Below, piece by piece: positions 8,826 to 18,266 of a DNA stretch of 64,000 bases. The translations under genes and the position numbers were made by a program. The stretch is taken from assembly GCF_018860635.1 (NCBI RefSeq), contig NZ_JAHKPT010000004.1, forward strand, positions 310,001-374,000, given 5' to 3'. Origin of the DNA: Aliiglaciecola lipolytica. Lineage in GTDB: Bacteria; Pseudomonadota; Gammaproteobacteria; Enterobacterales; Alteromonadaceae. Position 1 is the stretch's first letter; each line of letters opens with the position of its first letter. The notes beneath the pieces are model-generated. The model saw nothing but the letters and a program-made list of their open reading frames with translations. It made no database searches and was not told where the DNA came from.

Positions 8826-9455
8826 TTATTTGGTTATTGCTGTCACGCGATATGGGGCTTCAGAAAACTGGATCTGATTGCCCTGCTCTAGCCAGTCTCC
8901 GGTAATTACTGCATGATGTTCATCGAGATAAATTTCGGCAGGAATAGAGTCTCTGTCAACATTATCGAAATAAAACTGCAAGCCGGTAACTGACGGCATT
9001 AGGAACGACAAAAAGCTGCCCATATCATCAAAAAACACTGTGTATTGCTGATACAAATCTTGTAACTCTTGATGTGTATATTGCTGTTTTAAATAAGAAG
9101 GTTTAGTTTCCAACTGAACTGACATGTCACATTGATTATTATTTTCTAATAGTTCAAATTCGACAATTGCTTTAGCTTGGCTTAATGCTTTTTCGGTGGG
9201 TAACAAAAACCGGTTTTCAGGCGTTACTGTAACAGGTAGTGTGACTTTTTGAGTGACTATATTAGCGGTTTTAATTTCACATAAATCGCCATTTCTGACG
9301 TTTTTAAAACCAAATGCAAATTGCAATGCAGGTGTTTCTTCATTATCGATTTTTTTAAGGTGACTGTAAAAACTTGAGTATTCAACTGAAAGTGTATCAG
9401 CAAAAGCCAAACCACAAAAACTAAACAACACTAAGGTAAAACTTAAGATTTTCAT
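8826..9455 (-). CDS. DUF2987 family periplasmic protein
   Basis: A 209-residue protein with a cleavable signal peptide (MKILSFTLVLFSFCGLAFA) and a mature domain resembling DUF2987 proteins of Vibrio and Shewanella. Recognisable segments are VEYSSFYSHLKKI near the start, FGFKNVRNGDLCEIKTANI and a C-terminal IQFSEAPYRVT. The two mature cysteines could form a disulfide. Function is unknown. It overlaps the upstream bax-like gene by four bases, so the pair is probably cotranscribed. Placement in DUF2987 is from memory of family members and is moderately sure. Confidence 0.7.
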   Translation of the reverse strand: MKILSFTLVLFSFCGLAFADTLSVEYSSFYSHLKKIDNEETPALQFAFGFKNVRNGDLCEIKTANIVTQKVTLPVTVTPENRFLLPTEKALSQAKAIVEFELLENNNQCDMSVQLETKPSYLKQQYTHQELQDLYQQYTVFFDDMGSFLSFLMPSVTGLQFYFDNVDRDSIPAEIYLDEHHAVITGDWLEQGNQIQFSEAPYRVTAITK

Positions 9456-10261
9456 ACTGGTAAAAACTTCCTATTGAAACGTATCATATTGATTAACTCT
9501 TCGATATATTCATCACCCCGCTGGGAGTAACTTTTCAACCCTTTGGCTAGCTTTTCTGCTGTAATTTGTTTGTCGTTTTCACGCAAAGATAGACGAATCG
9601 CCCTTAACTCTTTATACGCATCATGTCGATTTAAATTGCGGAAATAGGTACTCACTGCGTGATCCAAACTTTTAAACTTAGCCACCTCATGAGCGGCATC
9701 TTCATTTCGCCGTTTTGGTACAAAACCGCACCCTTTTCGGAAACACCAAAGTCCAAAAAAATTATAACCTTTTTGAGCAAATCGAGAGGTTCCCCAAGCT
9801 GACTCGTTCGCTGCTTGCATAAGCACCAACTCAACAGGAATAATGTCTATTCGACGCATTAATCGGTCCACGATTGAATTCAAATCGTCGTCAGGGTCAA
9901 CGCGATATTCTTTCACTAGTGAATCGAGTCTCTTTTGCTGCAAATAACTAAAAGGCAATTGTTGTTCAATTGCGTTTTTTATTTCATTCAGAAAATCCCG
10001 TTTTTGAATAATCACTTTATTGTGATGATGAATTGCAGGTAACAAATAGTCGAAAAATGCTTTTTTCCGTTCCGTAATTGATTGTATCTTAGCGAAGTTA
10101 GGCATTTTTTGTTCTACATAAGGAGCGATATTTTGCTCATCAAAAGGATCTAACTCCTTTGGTGGAAATAAAAATGGGTAACTTAACACTACAGCGCCAA
10201 ACACCCAGATTATTCCCAAATAGAGAATCCGTCTAGGGCCTGGAAAGTCAACGTTATGCAT
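9452..10261 (-). CDS. bax: Bax-like protein with glucosaminidase (lysozyme-like) domain
   Basis: Membrane-anchored putative peptidoglycan N-acetylglucosaminidase. I place the start at the ATG at 10261, which overlaps the preceding stop as ATGCATAA with GGAG about 12 bases upstream. The reading frame is open further but would begin deep inside the neighbour. The 269 residues have one membrane helix (about 12-29) and a C-terminal domain with the AANESAWGTSRFAQKGYNFFG-type signature, whose Glu is the expected catalytic acid. The rest matches E. coli Bax (PKRRNEDAAHEVAKF, YSQRGDEYI). Cell wall turnover is likely. The target bond is not proven. Confidence 0.85.
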   Translation of the reverse strand: MHNVDFPGPRRILYLGIIWVFGAVVLSYPFLFPPKELDPFDEQNIAPYVEQKMPNFAKIQSITERKKAFFDYLLPAIHHHNKVIIQKRDFLNEIKNAIEQQLPFSYLQQKRLDSLVKEYRVDPDDDLNSIVDRLMRRIDIIPVELVLMQAANESAWGTSRFAQKGYNFFGLWCFRKGCGFVPKRRNEDAAHEVAKFKSLDHAVSTYFRNLNRHDAYKELRAIRLSLRENDKQITAEKLAKGLKSYSQRGDEYIEELINMIRFNRKFLPV

Positions 10262-11021
10262 CAAATGTAGTATCTCCATCAGACCCTTGTTGTTGGGTCT
10301 CATCGTTTAAATTGTTATTGTCTGTACTGTTACCGTAACCAAAAAGTTCACAATACAATAAACCATTAATATTATAGTAATAGGGTAAAAACAGTAGCAA
10401 ACCAATCCCAAAAGAAACTATCGAAAGTAGCAACAACAATAAAAATACGACATATAAAATAGTGAACGGGAATAAATAACGGTTTACCATCTTAATAGAA
10501 AGTAATAATGCATCTATTGGTGTGAACTTTTTATCTGCTACCAATAATACTGCAAAACTCGTAGCGATCATTAAATATAAACCAGGCAAGATAAATAACG
10601 TCATCCCAGCTTTAGTTATTATGATTATAAATGCGGTTACCAAACATATAGGGATTGCTTGTGGAATGGTTGAGAATAAAAACTTAACAGAACCCACTCG
10701 CTTCAGATGAGACCGAGCTCCTTGTAACATCAATGCTGCAGTGACAGGCGCTAAAACCATTTGAATAATTAAATCCAATGTCATCAGATGACTTTGAGTT
10801 ACTTGTTCCATGGTCTGTATATCATTAAATTTGAAAAATGCCGTTGCAATTAACAAACTTAGACCAAAAACCACCAGTAACATTTGCAAGAAAATTAAAA
10901 TACTACCAGTAGTATTTTTAAATCCCTTGGCCAATATATTCTTCAAGTTAAAGTTATATTCACCATTTAAGTTCTGTTTAATAAGTTCTGAATAGTTTTT
11001 TTGTATGAGTTTAAACATCAA
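10254..11021 (-). CDS. Integral membrane protein of unknown function
   Basis: A 255-residue protein with about six hydrophobic segments spread over residues 30-225. It has a short basic N-terminus and a polar Asn/Asp/Gln-rich tail (STDNNNLNDETQQQGSDGD). The overall layout resembles YciC/UPF0259-like bacterial membrane proteins, but I see no diagnostic motif. The stop overlaps the bax start by eight bases, so the two are coupled. It may assist the cell-wall enzyme, which is only a guess from position. A second ATG lies one codon downstream. Confidence 0.6.
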   Translation of the reverse strand: MMFKLIQKNYSELIKQNLNGEYNFNLKNILAKGFKNTTGSILIFLQMLLVVFGLSLLIATAFFKFNDIQTMEQVTQSHLMTLDLIIQMVLAPVTAALMLQGARSHLKRVGSVKFLFSTIPQAIPICLVTAFIIIITKAGMTLFILPGLYLMIATSFAVLLVADKKFTPIDALLLSIKMVNRYLFPFTILYVVFLLLLLLSIVSFGIGLLLFLPYYYNINGLLYCELFGYGNSTDNNNLNDETQQQGSDGDTTFDA

Positions 11022-11037
11022 TATTTCATTCGTTAAA

Positions 11038-11694
11038 TTAAGTGGACAAAAGGAGGTTAATGGCTAATACAATTAGAATAACGCCCATGATTCGATCAAA
11101 AATATAACCATTTTTCAGTAATGAAGAGCGAATTTTAGAGCCACTCATTATGTACGACAAAAAACAAAACCATATGCCCGTCGCAAAAGCTAAATAAATG
11201 CCGTAGCTAAATTTTATTAGCATTGGAGTTTGTGGGGCTACAGCAACTGCAAATACGGTTAGAAAAAACAAAGTAGCTTTAGGGTTTAATCCATTTGTCA
11301 TAAAGCCAATTAAGAAAGACTTTTTATCAGAAGTAACCTGTTTCTCAATTGGTTGTGCTTGTAATGATACATCATTTTCTAATCTATTTGGCACACTGCG
11401 GACAGCCCCCCAGCCCAAATACAGCAAGTAAGCTGCCGCCAAATAGGCAAATACTTGAAATAGCCATGGTGTGGTTTTAATTAAGATACCAATGCCCAAT
11501 AAAGAGTAAGCAACATGGATCAAAATTCCCGCGCCGACACCCACACTGGTATACATAGCAGAGCGCCTTCCACTACTTATACTTTGTTTTAAAACCACAG
11601 CAAAATCAGGGCCAGGACTGGCAACCGCAAAAAAATGTAAGCTAGCAATAGCAGCGAACTCTAACCAATATGGGGATAAATCAGGAAAAATCAT
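11038..11694 (-). CDS. LysE/RhtB family amino acid exporter
   Basis: A 218-residue, roughly six-helix transporter. The N-terminal [32 protein letters not shown] matches the RhtB/LysE signature (PGPxxxxVxxxxxxxGxxxGxxxxxG). The middle [19 protein letters not shown] is the family's second conserved block. Members export small neutral or basic amino acids or derivatives, and the substrate here cannot be read from sequence. The start overlaps the end of cobB by four bases, so the two form a transcription unit. Confidence 0.88.
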   Translation of the reverse strand: MIFPDLSPYWLEFAAIASLHFFAVASPGPDFAVVLKQSISSGRRSAMYTSVGVGAGILIHVAYSLLGIGILIKTTPWLFQVFAYLAAAYLLYLGWGAVRSVPNRLENDVSLQAQPIEKQVTSDKKSFLIGFMTNGLNPKATLFFLTVFAVAVAPQTPMLIKFSYGIYLAFATGIWFCFLSYIMSGSKIRSSLLKNGYIFDRIMGVILIVLAINLLLST

Positions 11695-12413
11695 GGCTTT
11701 ATTAGCGACTCTATATAATCAGGAATAACTTCTGTAGCAGGTCCATAGTGACTCTCTGAAAACGCACTAAAACCGTTACTTGGTTCTAAATTTAGCTCAA
11801 CACAATGGGCACCATAAAGACTCGCCTGTTGAACAAACCCAGCAGCAGGATACACGTTTCCGGAAGTCCCTACAGATATAAAAAGATCGGCTTTTGCTAA
11901 TGCTTCAGATATTTCGTCCATATACATTGGCATTTCACCAAACCACACAATATTCGGTCGAACCATATTCGGTTGATGGCAACAATCACATTGACTATTT
12001 TGATCGTAAGAATCAAAAGTTTCTGTTACTTTTTGACTTCCTAAACAGCGGTAACTTAATAAGTCGCCGTGCATATGTAAAAGTCGTTTTGAGCCTGCTC
12101 TTTCATGCAAATTATCAACATTCTGGGTAATTAAAAGAAAGTTGTCTGCTAAATACTCCTCTAATTCAGCCAATGCTAAATGACCTTTATTAGGGGCGAT
12201 TTCTGGCGACTGTAATTGCGCTCTGCGCTGATTGTAAAAACGATAGACCAAGTCGGGATTACGTTCAAATGCTTCAGGAGTTGCAACATCTTCAACACGG
12301 TGCTTTTCCCATAAACCATCATTATCTCTAAACGTTTTCAAACCTGACTCGGCGGAAATGCCAGCGCCAGTTAACACCACCACCTTGGATGATTTTGTAA
12401 ACCCTTTAAACAT
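11691..12413 (-). CDS. cobB: CobB-type sirtuin, NAD-dependent protein lysine deacylase
   Basis: Removes acetyl or succinyl groups from protein lysines using NAD. The 240 residues hold the Rossmann motif [16 protein letters not shown] (15-30), [12 protein letters not shown], the catalytic His in HMHGDL and a C-terminal GTSGNVYP segment. Y60 and R63 (FYNQRR) are the residues that give class III sirtuins desuccinylase activity. The zinc-binding region (YRC..., CDCC) resembles E. coli CobB, with one position not cysteine. A lysE-type gene is coupled downstream, and an RpiR regulator is divergent. Confidence 0.93.
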   Translation of the reverse strand: MFKGFTKSSKVVVLTGAGISAESGLKTFRDNDGLWEKHRVEDVATPEAFERNPDLVYRFYNQRRAQLQSPEIAPNKGHLALAELEEYLADNFLLITQNVDNLHERAGSKRLLHMHGDLLSYRCLGSQKVTETFDSYDQNSQCDCCHQPNMVRPNIVWFGEMPMYMDEISEALAKADLFISVGTSGNVYPAAGFVQQASLYGAHCVELNLEPSNGFSAFSESHYGPATEVIPDYIESLIKP

Positions 12414-12502
12414 GATTTGTACTATATTCCTTGATTTTGAAGCGTTTAAACTTTGTAGATGACGCGCTTTTGGTTACACTAGATCTGGATTAACTCATTA
12501 TC

Positions 12503-13327
12503 TTGGAAAATGGTTTGCCAAAATCAAAATTTGTAGCGCTTATCTCTCAATCTTACCAGCAGCTGTCACCAAATGGGCGTAAAATTGCTAATTATCTGCA
12601 ACAAAACCCAACTGATGTTTTAAATTTATCTGTAGCTGAAATAGCCCAAATCACCCTCACCTCTAAAGCAACCGTAAGTCGTTTCTTTCGGCAGTTAGGT
12701 TATGACAACCTTCAACAAGTAAAAGATCAAATGCGCCAAGCTCGTAATGCTGGTATGCCGTTAGGCACGGTGCATAAGAACAACGATTATATCACTCAAG
12801 AATTAGATCGAATAAGACAAACTTGGGATAATGTAAAACCTGAAGATATTACTCAACTAGTAGAGTCTATAACACTTGCTTCTAGAATAACCTTAATTGG
12901 CTTTAGAAATAGCTACCCAGTGGCGATGCATTTTCGCCAACAGCTTCTGCAAGTACGAGGAAAAGTAAGGCTTTTACCCCTACCTGGTCAAACCCTTGGT
13001 GAAGAAATTGAAGATATCTCTAACGACGAATTAGTCATTATTATTGCCTTTCGTCGACGCCCCAAAATTGTTGAAAAATTGATAGATCTTATCCCTAAAA
13101 AACAACTTGTATTAATGGCCGACCCCTCGGCACAAATATACAAAGAAAAGGTAAACCAATTATTTATATGTCAACTAGGACAAGAATTACCCTTAGACAG
13201 CTACTCTGCTCCTATGAGTGTAATTTCAGTTATATGCAATCAAATTCTCAATTCCGATAGGTACGCTGAACAAAATCGTATTGATGCAATTTCCAATTTA
13301 TTCAAACAATTAGACGAATTAGAGTAA
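12503..13327 (+). CDS. MurR/RpiR family transcription regulator of the ureide operon
   Basis: A 274-residue regulator with an N-terminal helix-turn-helix of the RpiR type (about 1-77, LSVAEIAQITLTSKATVSRFFRQLGY) and a C-terminal SIS sugar-phosphate-like domain (about 130-255). The frame has no ATG or GTG near its start. TTG at 12503 is the only usual initiator after the in-frame stop at 12491-12493, and it leaves a full HTH. A ureide-degradation operon begins 85 bases downstream in the same direction, so this is its likely local regulator. SIS domains in this family also sense non-sugar ligands, including ureides. Confidence 0.85.
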   Translation: MENGLPKSKFVALISQSYQQLSPNGRKIANYLQQNPTDVLNLSVAEIAQITLTSKATVSRFFRQLGYDNLQQVKDQMRQARNAGMPLGTVHKNNDYITQELDRIRQTWDNVKPEDITQLVESITLASRITLIGFRNSYPVAMHFRQQLLQVRGKVRLLPLPGQTLGEEIEDISNDELVIIIAFRRRPKIVEKLIDLIPKKQLVLMADPSAQIYKEKVNQLFICQLGQELPLDSYSAPMSVISVICNQILNSDRYAEQNRIDAISNLFKQLDELE

Positions 13328-13342
13328 AAACCACCATTTAAT

Positions 13343-13377
13343 CAACTGTTTCTCTTGACTAATGGGTGAAACAGTTG
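13343..13377. promoter_or_regulatory. Inverted repeat between rpiR-like gene and amidase operon, candidate operator
   Basis: CAACTGTTTC (13343-13352) and GAAACAGTTG (13368-13377) form a perfect 10-bp inverted repeat with a 15-base spacer. A TTGACT (13355-13360) that could serve as a -35 sits between the arms. The right arm continues into GAAACA-GT-TGTTTC (13368-13381), itself palindromic. RpiR regulators bind such repeats. A weak intrinsic terminator is the alternative, but the stem is AT-rich, the loop long and the T-run short. Confidence 0.5.
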
Positions 13378-13411
13378 TTTCATAAGCCTATGTTTAATTA
13401 AGTTTGGTTTC

Positions 13412-14599
13412 ATGAAGTCTTCATTTCACTCGCCATTTGTACTGCCCGTTAACTTAGATATAAACAAAACTAGTCATCGTTCGAAATCACAGCCCTTAAA
13501 AGGTTGGACTTTGGCGGTTAAAGATTTGTTTGATATTGACGGCATTGTCACAACCGCCGGCAACCCAGATTGGGCAGCTACACATCCGGTTCCAACGCAA
13601 ACGTCGGAGACTGTCGCCTGTTTATTAGAAGCCGGTGCCGAATTTGTGGGTAAAACTATCACTGACGAATTAGCTTACAGTCTTAACGGTCAGAATATAC
13701 ATTATCCTGAACTGGTTAATTGCTTGGACGAAGAACGTATTAGTGGTGGTTCATCAAGTGGCTCTGTTGTTGCTGTTGGGCGTAATCTAGCCCGAATTGG
13801 TTTAGGCACAGATACCGGTGGATCTATTCGTGTACCAGCGAGTTATAATAATTTAGTCGGCTTTAGACCTACCCACGGAGTAATATCATTAAAAGGGGTT
13901 GTGCCGCTCGCCCCCTCTTTCGATACCGCTGGTTTTATAACCAATACGATTCAAGATGCGTTAGCTATCGCTAAATGTCTGATACCAGATCAACAAGAAA
14001 ACAGTAAATCTCTTAATACGCCGGTTGTACTCAGTGAACTTGTGGGACTTAGTCAGCAAAGGCAAGAAATTTTTAATTGGCTTGAAAGCAAATTTAATGG
14101 TTGCTGGGTAAAAGACAAAGAGATATCCGCGGAAACTGTAGAACAAGCCTCTAACGCATTTAGAGTTTTACAAGGAAGAGAAATCTGGCAAACTCATGGT
14201 GATTGGATAATAAACTCACGACCCAAGTTTGCCGAAGATATTCAACAACGCTTTGAATGGTGTGAAACGTTAACAAAAGAAGATGAATTGTCGGCAATTC
14301 AGCAACAGCAAAAATTGCAAACAGACATTTCTTCACTGTTAAAACAAGACCGGTATTTAATACTACCCACTACACCGGGTCCTGCGCCAAGATTAGATAC
14401 CTCCGCATCAGAAATTGCAGAATATCGAAAAAAGCTAATGCAATTCACCTGTATAGCCGGTTTAACGGGTTGTCCACAATTACATATGCCGTTATTTAAA
14501 AATGATAATACAGCCTATGGTTTGTCGATTTTAGGTCCTAAAAATAGCGACTTAGCATTGCTAAGTTTAGGTCAGAAGCTTATGGAAACTGCTGAATGA
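13412..14599 (+). CDS. Amidase-signature hydrolase of the ureide operon
   Basis: A 395-residue amidase-signature enzyme with the full catalytic triad: K37 in VKDLFD, cis-Ser S114 in SGGSSSG and nucleophile S138 in GTDTGGSIR. It resembles the short AMI1-like amidases (GKTITDELAYSLNGQN). The family cleaves amides, ureides and carbamates. It is the first gene of an operon with an oxamate-hydrolase-like enzyme, a ureidoglycine aminotransferase and allantoate amidohydrolase, so an oxalurate-, oxamate- or allophanate-like substrate is plausible. The exact reaction is not readable. It overlaps the next gene by four bases. Confidence 0.8.
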   Translation: MKSSFHSPFVLPVNLDINKTSHRSKSQPLKGWTLAVKDLFDIDGIVTTAGNPDWAATHPVPTQTSETVACLLEAGAEFVGKTITDELAYSLNGQNIHYPELVNCLDEERISGGSSSGSVVAVGRNLARIGLGTDTGGSIRVPASYNNLVGFRPTHGVISLKGVVPLAPSFDTAGFITNTIQDALAIAKCLIPDQQENSKSLNTPVVLSELVGLSQQRQEIFNWLESKFNGCWVKDKEISAETVEQASNAFRVLQGREIWQTHGDWIINSRPKFAEDIQQRFEWCETLTKEDELSAIQQQQKLQTDISSLLKQDRYLILPTTPGPAPRLDTSASEIAEYRKKLMQFTCIAGLTGCPQLHMPLFKNDNTAYGLSILGPKNSDLALLSLGQKLMETAE

Positions 14600-16191
14600 A
14601 ACATAAAATACAAAATCTGGAACATACATCGACCACAACAGGGTTTACTGCTCCGCATTATGCAGCAGCTCAGGCCGGTCAACATATTTTAGACACTGGT
14701 GGTACAGCCATTGAAGCCATGGTTGCAGCTGCAGCATCTATAGCAGTAGTTTACCCACATATGAACGGTTTAGGCGGAGACGGATTTTGGTTAATTAGCG
14801 AACCTGGTAAAGCGCCAATCGGCATTGACGCCAGCGGATGTGCTGCGGCCCTTGCGACTTCAGAGTTCTACCAAGATCTTAGCGAAATACCATCGAGAGG
14901 TGGAAAGGCTGCATTGACAATGGCTGGTGCGGTTTCGGGTTGGCAAAAAGCGCTTGAAATTAGCCAACAATGGCAAGCTAATAAACCTTTAGAAGAACTA
15001 TTATCCACCGCAATTGGACAAGCTGAATGGGGCTTAGAAGTTACTCAAAGTTTAACGGATGCAAGTTTTAAGACCTTTGATGATTTGCATCAAAGCCCGC
15101 CTTTTGAGCAATTTTTAATTAAAGGAAAAGCCCTTAAAAAGGGAAAAATAGTAAAATTACCCAAATTGGCAAAAACCCTTTCTCAACTAGCTGAAAGAGG
15201 TTTGGACGATTTTTACCGTGGAGAAATTGGCCAAAAATTAGCAGCTGATTTAACGGCCTCAGGGTCACCACTTCGTGAACAAGACTTCATTGACTATCAA
15301 GCAAAGTTAGTTACCCCACTTAGTGTTGATGTTTCCCTTGGTAAACTCTACAACCTTGGCGCACCCACACAGGGCGTAGCCTCTTTATTAATTTTAGCTT
15401 TGTTTGACAAGGTTAAACATTTGGCCGCTGGAGAACACGAATATCCGCATCTATTAGTGGAATGCACCAAACAGGCATTCCTAATACGCAATCAATTTGT
15501 GACTGATGAGAGCCGATTAGAACGCCCATTATCGGACATGCTTGAACAATCTATTATTGATGAATTAGCAACCAAAATCAGCGCAACTAAAGCCTTAGAT
15601 TGGCCAAACGAAGCCAAACTAGGTGACACGGTTTGGATGGGTGCATGTGATAGCTCTGGCAGAATGGTGAGCTACATTCAAAGTTTATACTGGGAATTTG
15701 GAAGTGGCGTTGTTTCCGATTCTACAGGGATTGTTTGGAACAACCGAGGTACATCATTTAGCTTAGATGTTAATTCGAACCAATATTTAAAACCTGGTTT
15801 AAAACCATTTCATACCCTTAACCCTGCATTTGCAGAATTACATGATGGTCGACGAATTAGCTACGGCACTATGGGTGGCGAAGGTCAACCGCAAACACAA
15901 GCTGCGATTTTTAGTCGTCATGTTTTTCAAAACTTGCCCATGGATAAAGCAATTGAATCCCCTCGTTGGCTACTAGGTCGAACTTGGGGGGATCAATCAC
16001 ACAATTTGAAAATTGAGGAAGACCTTGATCCCTTAGTGATCGAATCTTTGCAGGCGAAGGGCCATGATATAGCAATAGTACCTCCAAACAATGAAATGAT
16101 GGGGCATGCTGGGATGATTGTGCATAATCCTGATGGCAAAGTGAGCGCAGCTACCGATCCACGTAGCGACGGTAAAGCATTTCCTTACTAA
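14596..16191 (+). CDS. Gamma-glutamyltransferase-family Ntn-hydrolase, candidate oxamate amidohydrolase (HpxW-like)
   Basis: A 531-residue enzyme of the GGT superfamily with no signal peptide, so it is cytoplasmic rather than a periplasmic glutathionase. The expected autocleavage site is before T345 in LGDTVWM, giving an alpha chain of about 344 and a beta chain of 187 residues. A GGEGQPQTQAA segment near residue 435 is the family's late glycine motif. In Klebsiella the GGT relative HpxW hydrolyses oxamate to oxalate and ammonia in urate breakdown. The neighbours here (PucG, allantoate amidohydrolase) make oxalurate, which supports that role. Activity on another amide cannot be excluded. Confidence 0.72.
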   Translation: MKHKIQNLEHTSTTTGFTAPHYAAAQAGQHILDTGGTAIEAMVAAAASIAVVYPHMNGLGGDGFWLISEPGKAPIGIDASGCAAALATSEFYQDLSEIPSRGGKAALTMAGAVSGWQKALEISQQWQANKPLEELLSTAIGQAEWGLEVTQSLTDASFKTFDDLHQSPPFEQFLIKGKALKKGKIVKLPKLAKTLSQLAERGLDDFYRGEIGQKLAADLTASGSPLREQDFIDYQAKLVTPLSVDVSLGKLYNLGAPTQGVASLLILALFDKVKHLAAGEHEYPHLLVECTKQAFLIRNQFVTDESRLERPLSDMLEQSIIDELATKISATKALDWPNEAKLGDTVWMGACDSSGRMVSYIQSLYWEFGSGVVSDSTGIVWNNRGTSFSLDVNSNQYLKPGLKPFHTLNPAFAELHDGRRISYGTMGGEGQPQTQAAIFSRHVFQNLPMDKAIESPRWLLGRTWGDQSHNLKIEEDLDPLVIESLQAKGHDIAIVPPNNEMMGHAGMIVHNPDGKVSAATDPRSDGKAFPY

Positions 16192-16210
16192 ACAAGAGAA
16201 GTAAAAGTAC

Positions 16211-17032
16211 ATGGATTTAATAATCGAAAATTACCCTACTATACTGGCGTTGATGGCGACTGGTGTGTTCGCAGGTATATTAGCGGGTTTACTGGGTGTC
16301 GGTGGCGGAATCGTGATAGTGCCAGTGCTGTATTTCTTGTTTCAACATTTTGGTGTTGATCCCAGCTCTGCCATGTTAATTGCCACTGCGACGTCATTGG
16401 CCACTATTGTACCTACATCCGTTAGTTCGATTCGCTCCCATCGCAAAAAAGGCAATGTTGATTTCGAATTATTAAAATTTTGGTGGATGTTTGTGTTACT
16501 AGGTGTCCTAGTCGGTAGCTTCTTGGTGACCATTGTAAATGGTTATTGGTTAACGCTGATGTTTGCGATTATTGCCACCCTTGCGGCGTTAAACATGCTA
16601 TTTAGAGCATCCAAACCTCCAATTTTTAACCAACTTCCTAACCGAGCGGGCCAAAGCCTAATTGCCAGTATCATTGGCATGCTGAGCTCCATGGTTGGTA
16701 TCGGTGGCGGAACCCTATCCGTGCCAATTTTAACCAGTTTTAATTATCCGGCACACAAAGCGGTAGGAACGGCAGCAGCGATTGGATTATTAATCTCGTT
16801 GCCAGGTGCGCTAACTATGTTGATTTTTGGTCAAACACCGGTAGATGCCCCTATTTTTACCTATGGATTAGTCAATTTAGTCGGCTTTGTTTGCATCGTT
16901 CCTCTTACCGTACTTTTTGCTCCAGTGGGCGCATCACTTGGCGCTAAACTTGATGGCAATTTACTGAAAAGAGTGTTTGCTGTTGCACTATTAATTACGG
17001 GCGGTCGAATGCTTGCTCAAGTTCTACTTTAA
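16211..17032 (+). CDS. TauE/SafE family transporter in the ureide operon
   Basis: A 273-residue transporter of about eight helices with the two repeated family signatures GLLGVGGGIVIVPVL (about 27-41) and MVGIGGGTLSVPIL (about 161-174). TauE/SafE proteins move small organic or inorganic anions. Within a ureide operon it may carry a carboxylate such as oxalate, oxamate or glyoxylate, though this rests only on context. It lies 19 bases after the GGT-like gene and 8 bases before pucG, so it is surely cotranscribed. Confidence 0.85.
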   Translation: MDLIIENYPTILALMATGVFAGILAGLLGVGGGIVIVPVLYFLFQHFGVDPSSAMLIATATSLATIVPTSVSSIRSHRKKGNVDFELLKFWWMFVLLGVLVGSFLVTIVNGYWLTLMFAIIATLAALNMLFRASKPPIFNQLPNRAGQSLIASIIGMLSSMVGIGGGTLSVPILTSFNYPAHKAVGTAAAIGLLISLPGALTMLIFGQTPVDAPIFTYGLVNLVGFVCIVPLTVLFAPVGASLGAKLDGNLLKRVFAVALLITGGRMLAQVLL

Positions 17033-17040
17033 GGAGAATC

Positions 17041-18264
17041 ATGTCTTTACTTAGTCCTCCACCGCGCCTTTTAATGGGGCCTGGTCCAATAAATTGTTAT
17101 CCACGAGTACTGAATGCCATGTCGACCCAGTTGGTAGGTCAATACGATCCCGTTATGACAGGCTATATGAACGAAGTTATGTCGTTATACCGTGGTGTTT
17201 TTAACACCGACAATGAAGCGACATTGTTAATCGACGGGACATCCAGAGCGGGTATAGAAGCTGTTTTGGTTTCATGCATTGAACCCGGCGACGATGTTTT
17301 AGTACCCGTATTTGGACGTTTTGGGCATTTATTAGCTGAAATTAGTGAACGTGCAGGTGCAAAGGTTCATATTATTGAAGCTCCTTGGGGGGAAGTTTTC
17401 AAGCCCGAACAAATTGAACAAGAAATCAAAAAGATACGCCCTAAAGTCTTGGCTTTAGTTCAAGGTGACACCTCTACAACCATGCTTCAGCCATTAGAAA
17501 ATATTGGTGAAATTTGTGAAAAGTATGACGTGTTATTTTACAGCGATGCCACAGCATCTATTGGTGGTAATCCGTTTAAAACTGATGAATGGAAATTAGA
17601 TGCCGTTTCAGTCGGGTTACAAAAATGTCTTGGCGGCCCGTCGGGCAGTGCACCTATAACCTTAAGTGAAAAATACGTGCAAAGGGTTAGACGCAGACAA
17701 CACGTTGAAGCAGGAATTCGAAACGAACAACATGCTGATGGATTAGGTTTACGTATTCGTTCTAACTATTTCGATATTCCGATGATTTTGGATTATTGGG
17801 GAGAAGAACGCCTTAATCATCATACTGAAGCGACATCAATGTTATACGCAGCCAGAGAGTGCGCTCTCCAATTATTGGACGAAGGCATAGAAAACAGTAT
17901 TAAGCGACACAAATTACATGGTGACGCTATGCTCGCCGGTGTTAAAGGTTTGAACTTAAAACCCTTTGGCGATTTAACTCATAAAATGAACAATGTTGTG
18001 GGAGTTTATATTCCAGACAATGTGAATGGCGAGCAAATTCGTGAACAACTTCTACACCAATATAACATTGAGATAGGTACTTCATTCGGCCCGTTACACG
18101 GCAAAATTTGGCGCATTGGAACCATGGGTTATAACGCCAGAAAAGACACGGTTTTACATACTTTACAAGCACTTGAAAACACCTTAAGGCGTGCTGGTCA
18201 TCAATTGCAGTCTGGACTAGCCACTGATATGGCGTTTGATGTTTACACTAATGAGGAGAACTAA
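17041..18264 (+). CDS. pucG: (S)-ureidoglycine-glyoxylate aminotransferase (PucG-like)
   Basis: PLP enzyme of the class V alanine-glyoxylate aminotransferase family, 407 residues. The N-terminal LLMGPGPINCYPRVLNAMS, the SDATASIGGNPF block and the PLP lysine in VGLQKCLGGPSG are typical of PucG. It transfers the amino group of ureidoglycine to glyoxylate, producing glycine and oxalurate. The next gene makes ureidoglycine from allantoate, so context strongly favours PucG over serine- or alanine-glyoxylate aminotransferase. A clear AAGGAG site precedes the ATG. Confidence 0.88.
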   Translation: MSLLSPPPRLLMGPGPINCYPRVLNAMSTQLVGQYDPVMTGYMNEVMSLYRGVFNTDNEATLLIDGTSRAGIEAVLVSCIEPGDDVLVPVFGRFGHLLAEISERAGAKVHIIEAPWGEVFKPEQIEQEIKKIRPKVLALVQGDTSTTMLQPLENIGEICEKYDVLFYSDATASIGGNPFKTDEWKLDAVSVGLQKCLGGPSGSAPITLSEKYVQRVRRRQHVEAGIRNEQHADGLGLRIRSNYFDIPMILDYWGEERLNHHTEATSMLYAARECALQLLDEGIENSIKRHKLHGDAMLAGVKGLNLKPFGDLTHKMNNVVGVYIPDNVNGEQIREQLLHQYNIEIGTSFGPLHGKIWRIGTMGYNARKDTVLHTLQALENTLRRAGHQLQSGLATDMAFDVYTNEEN

Positions 18265-18266
18265 AG

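Noticed and set aside
14596-16191. Ordinary gamma-glutamyltranspeptidase for glutathione
   Set aside because: There is no signal peptide, and the neighbours belong to ureide breakdown; HpxW-like oxamate hydrolysis fits better.
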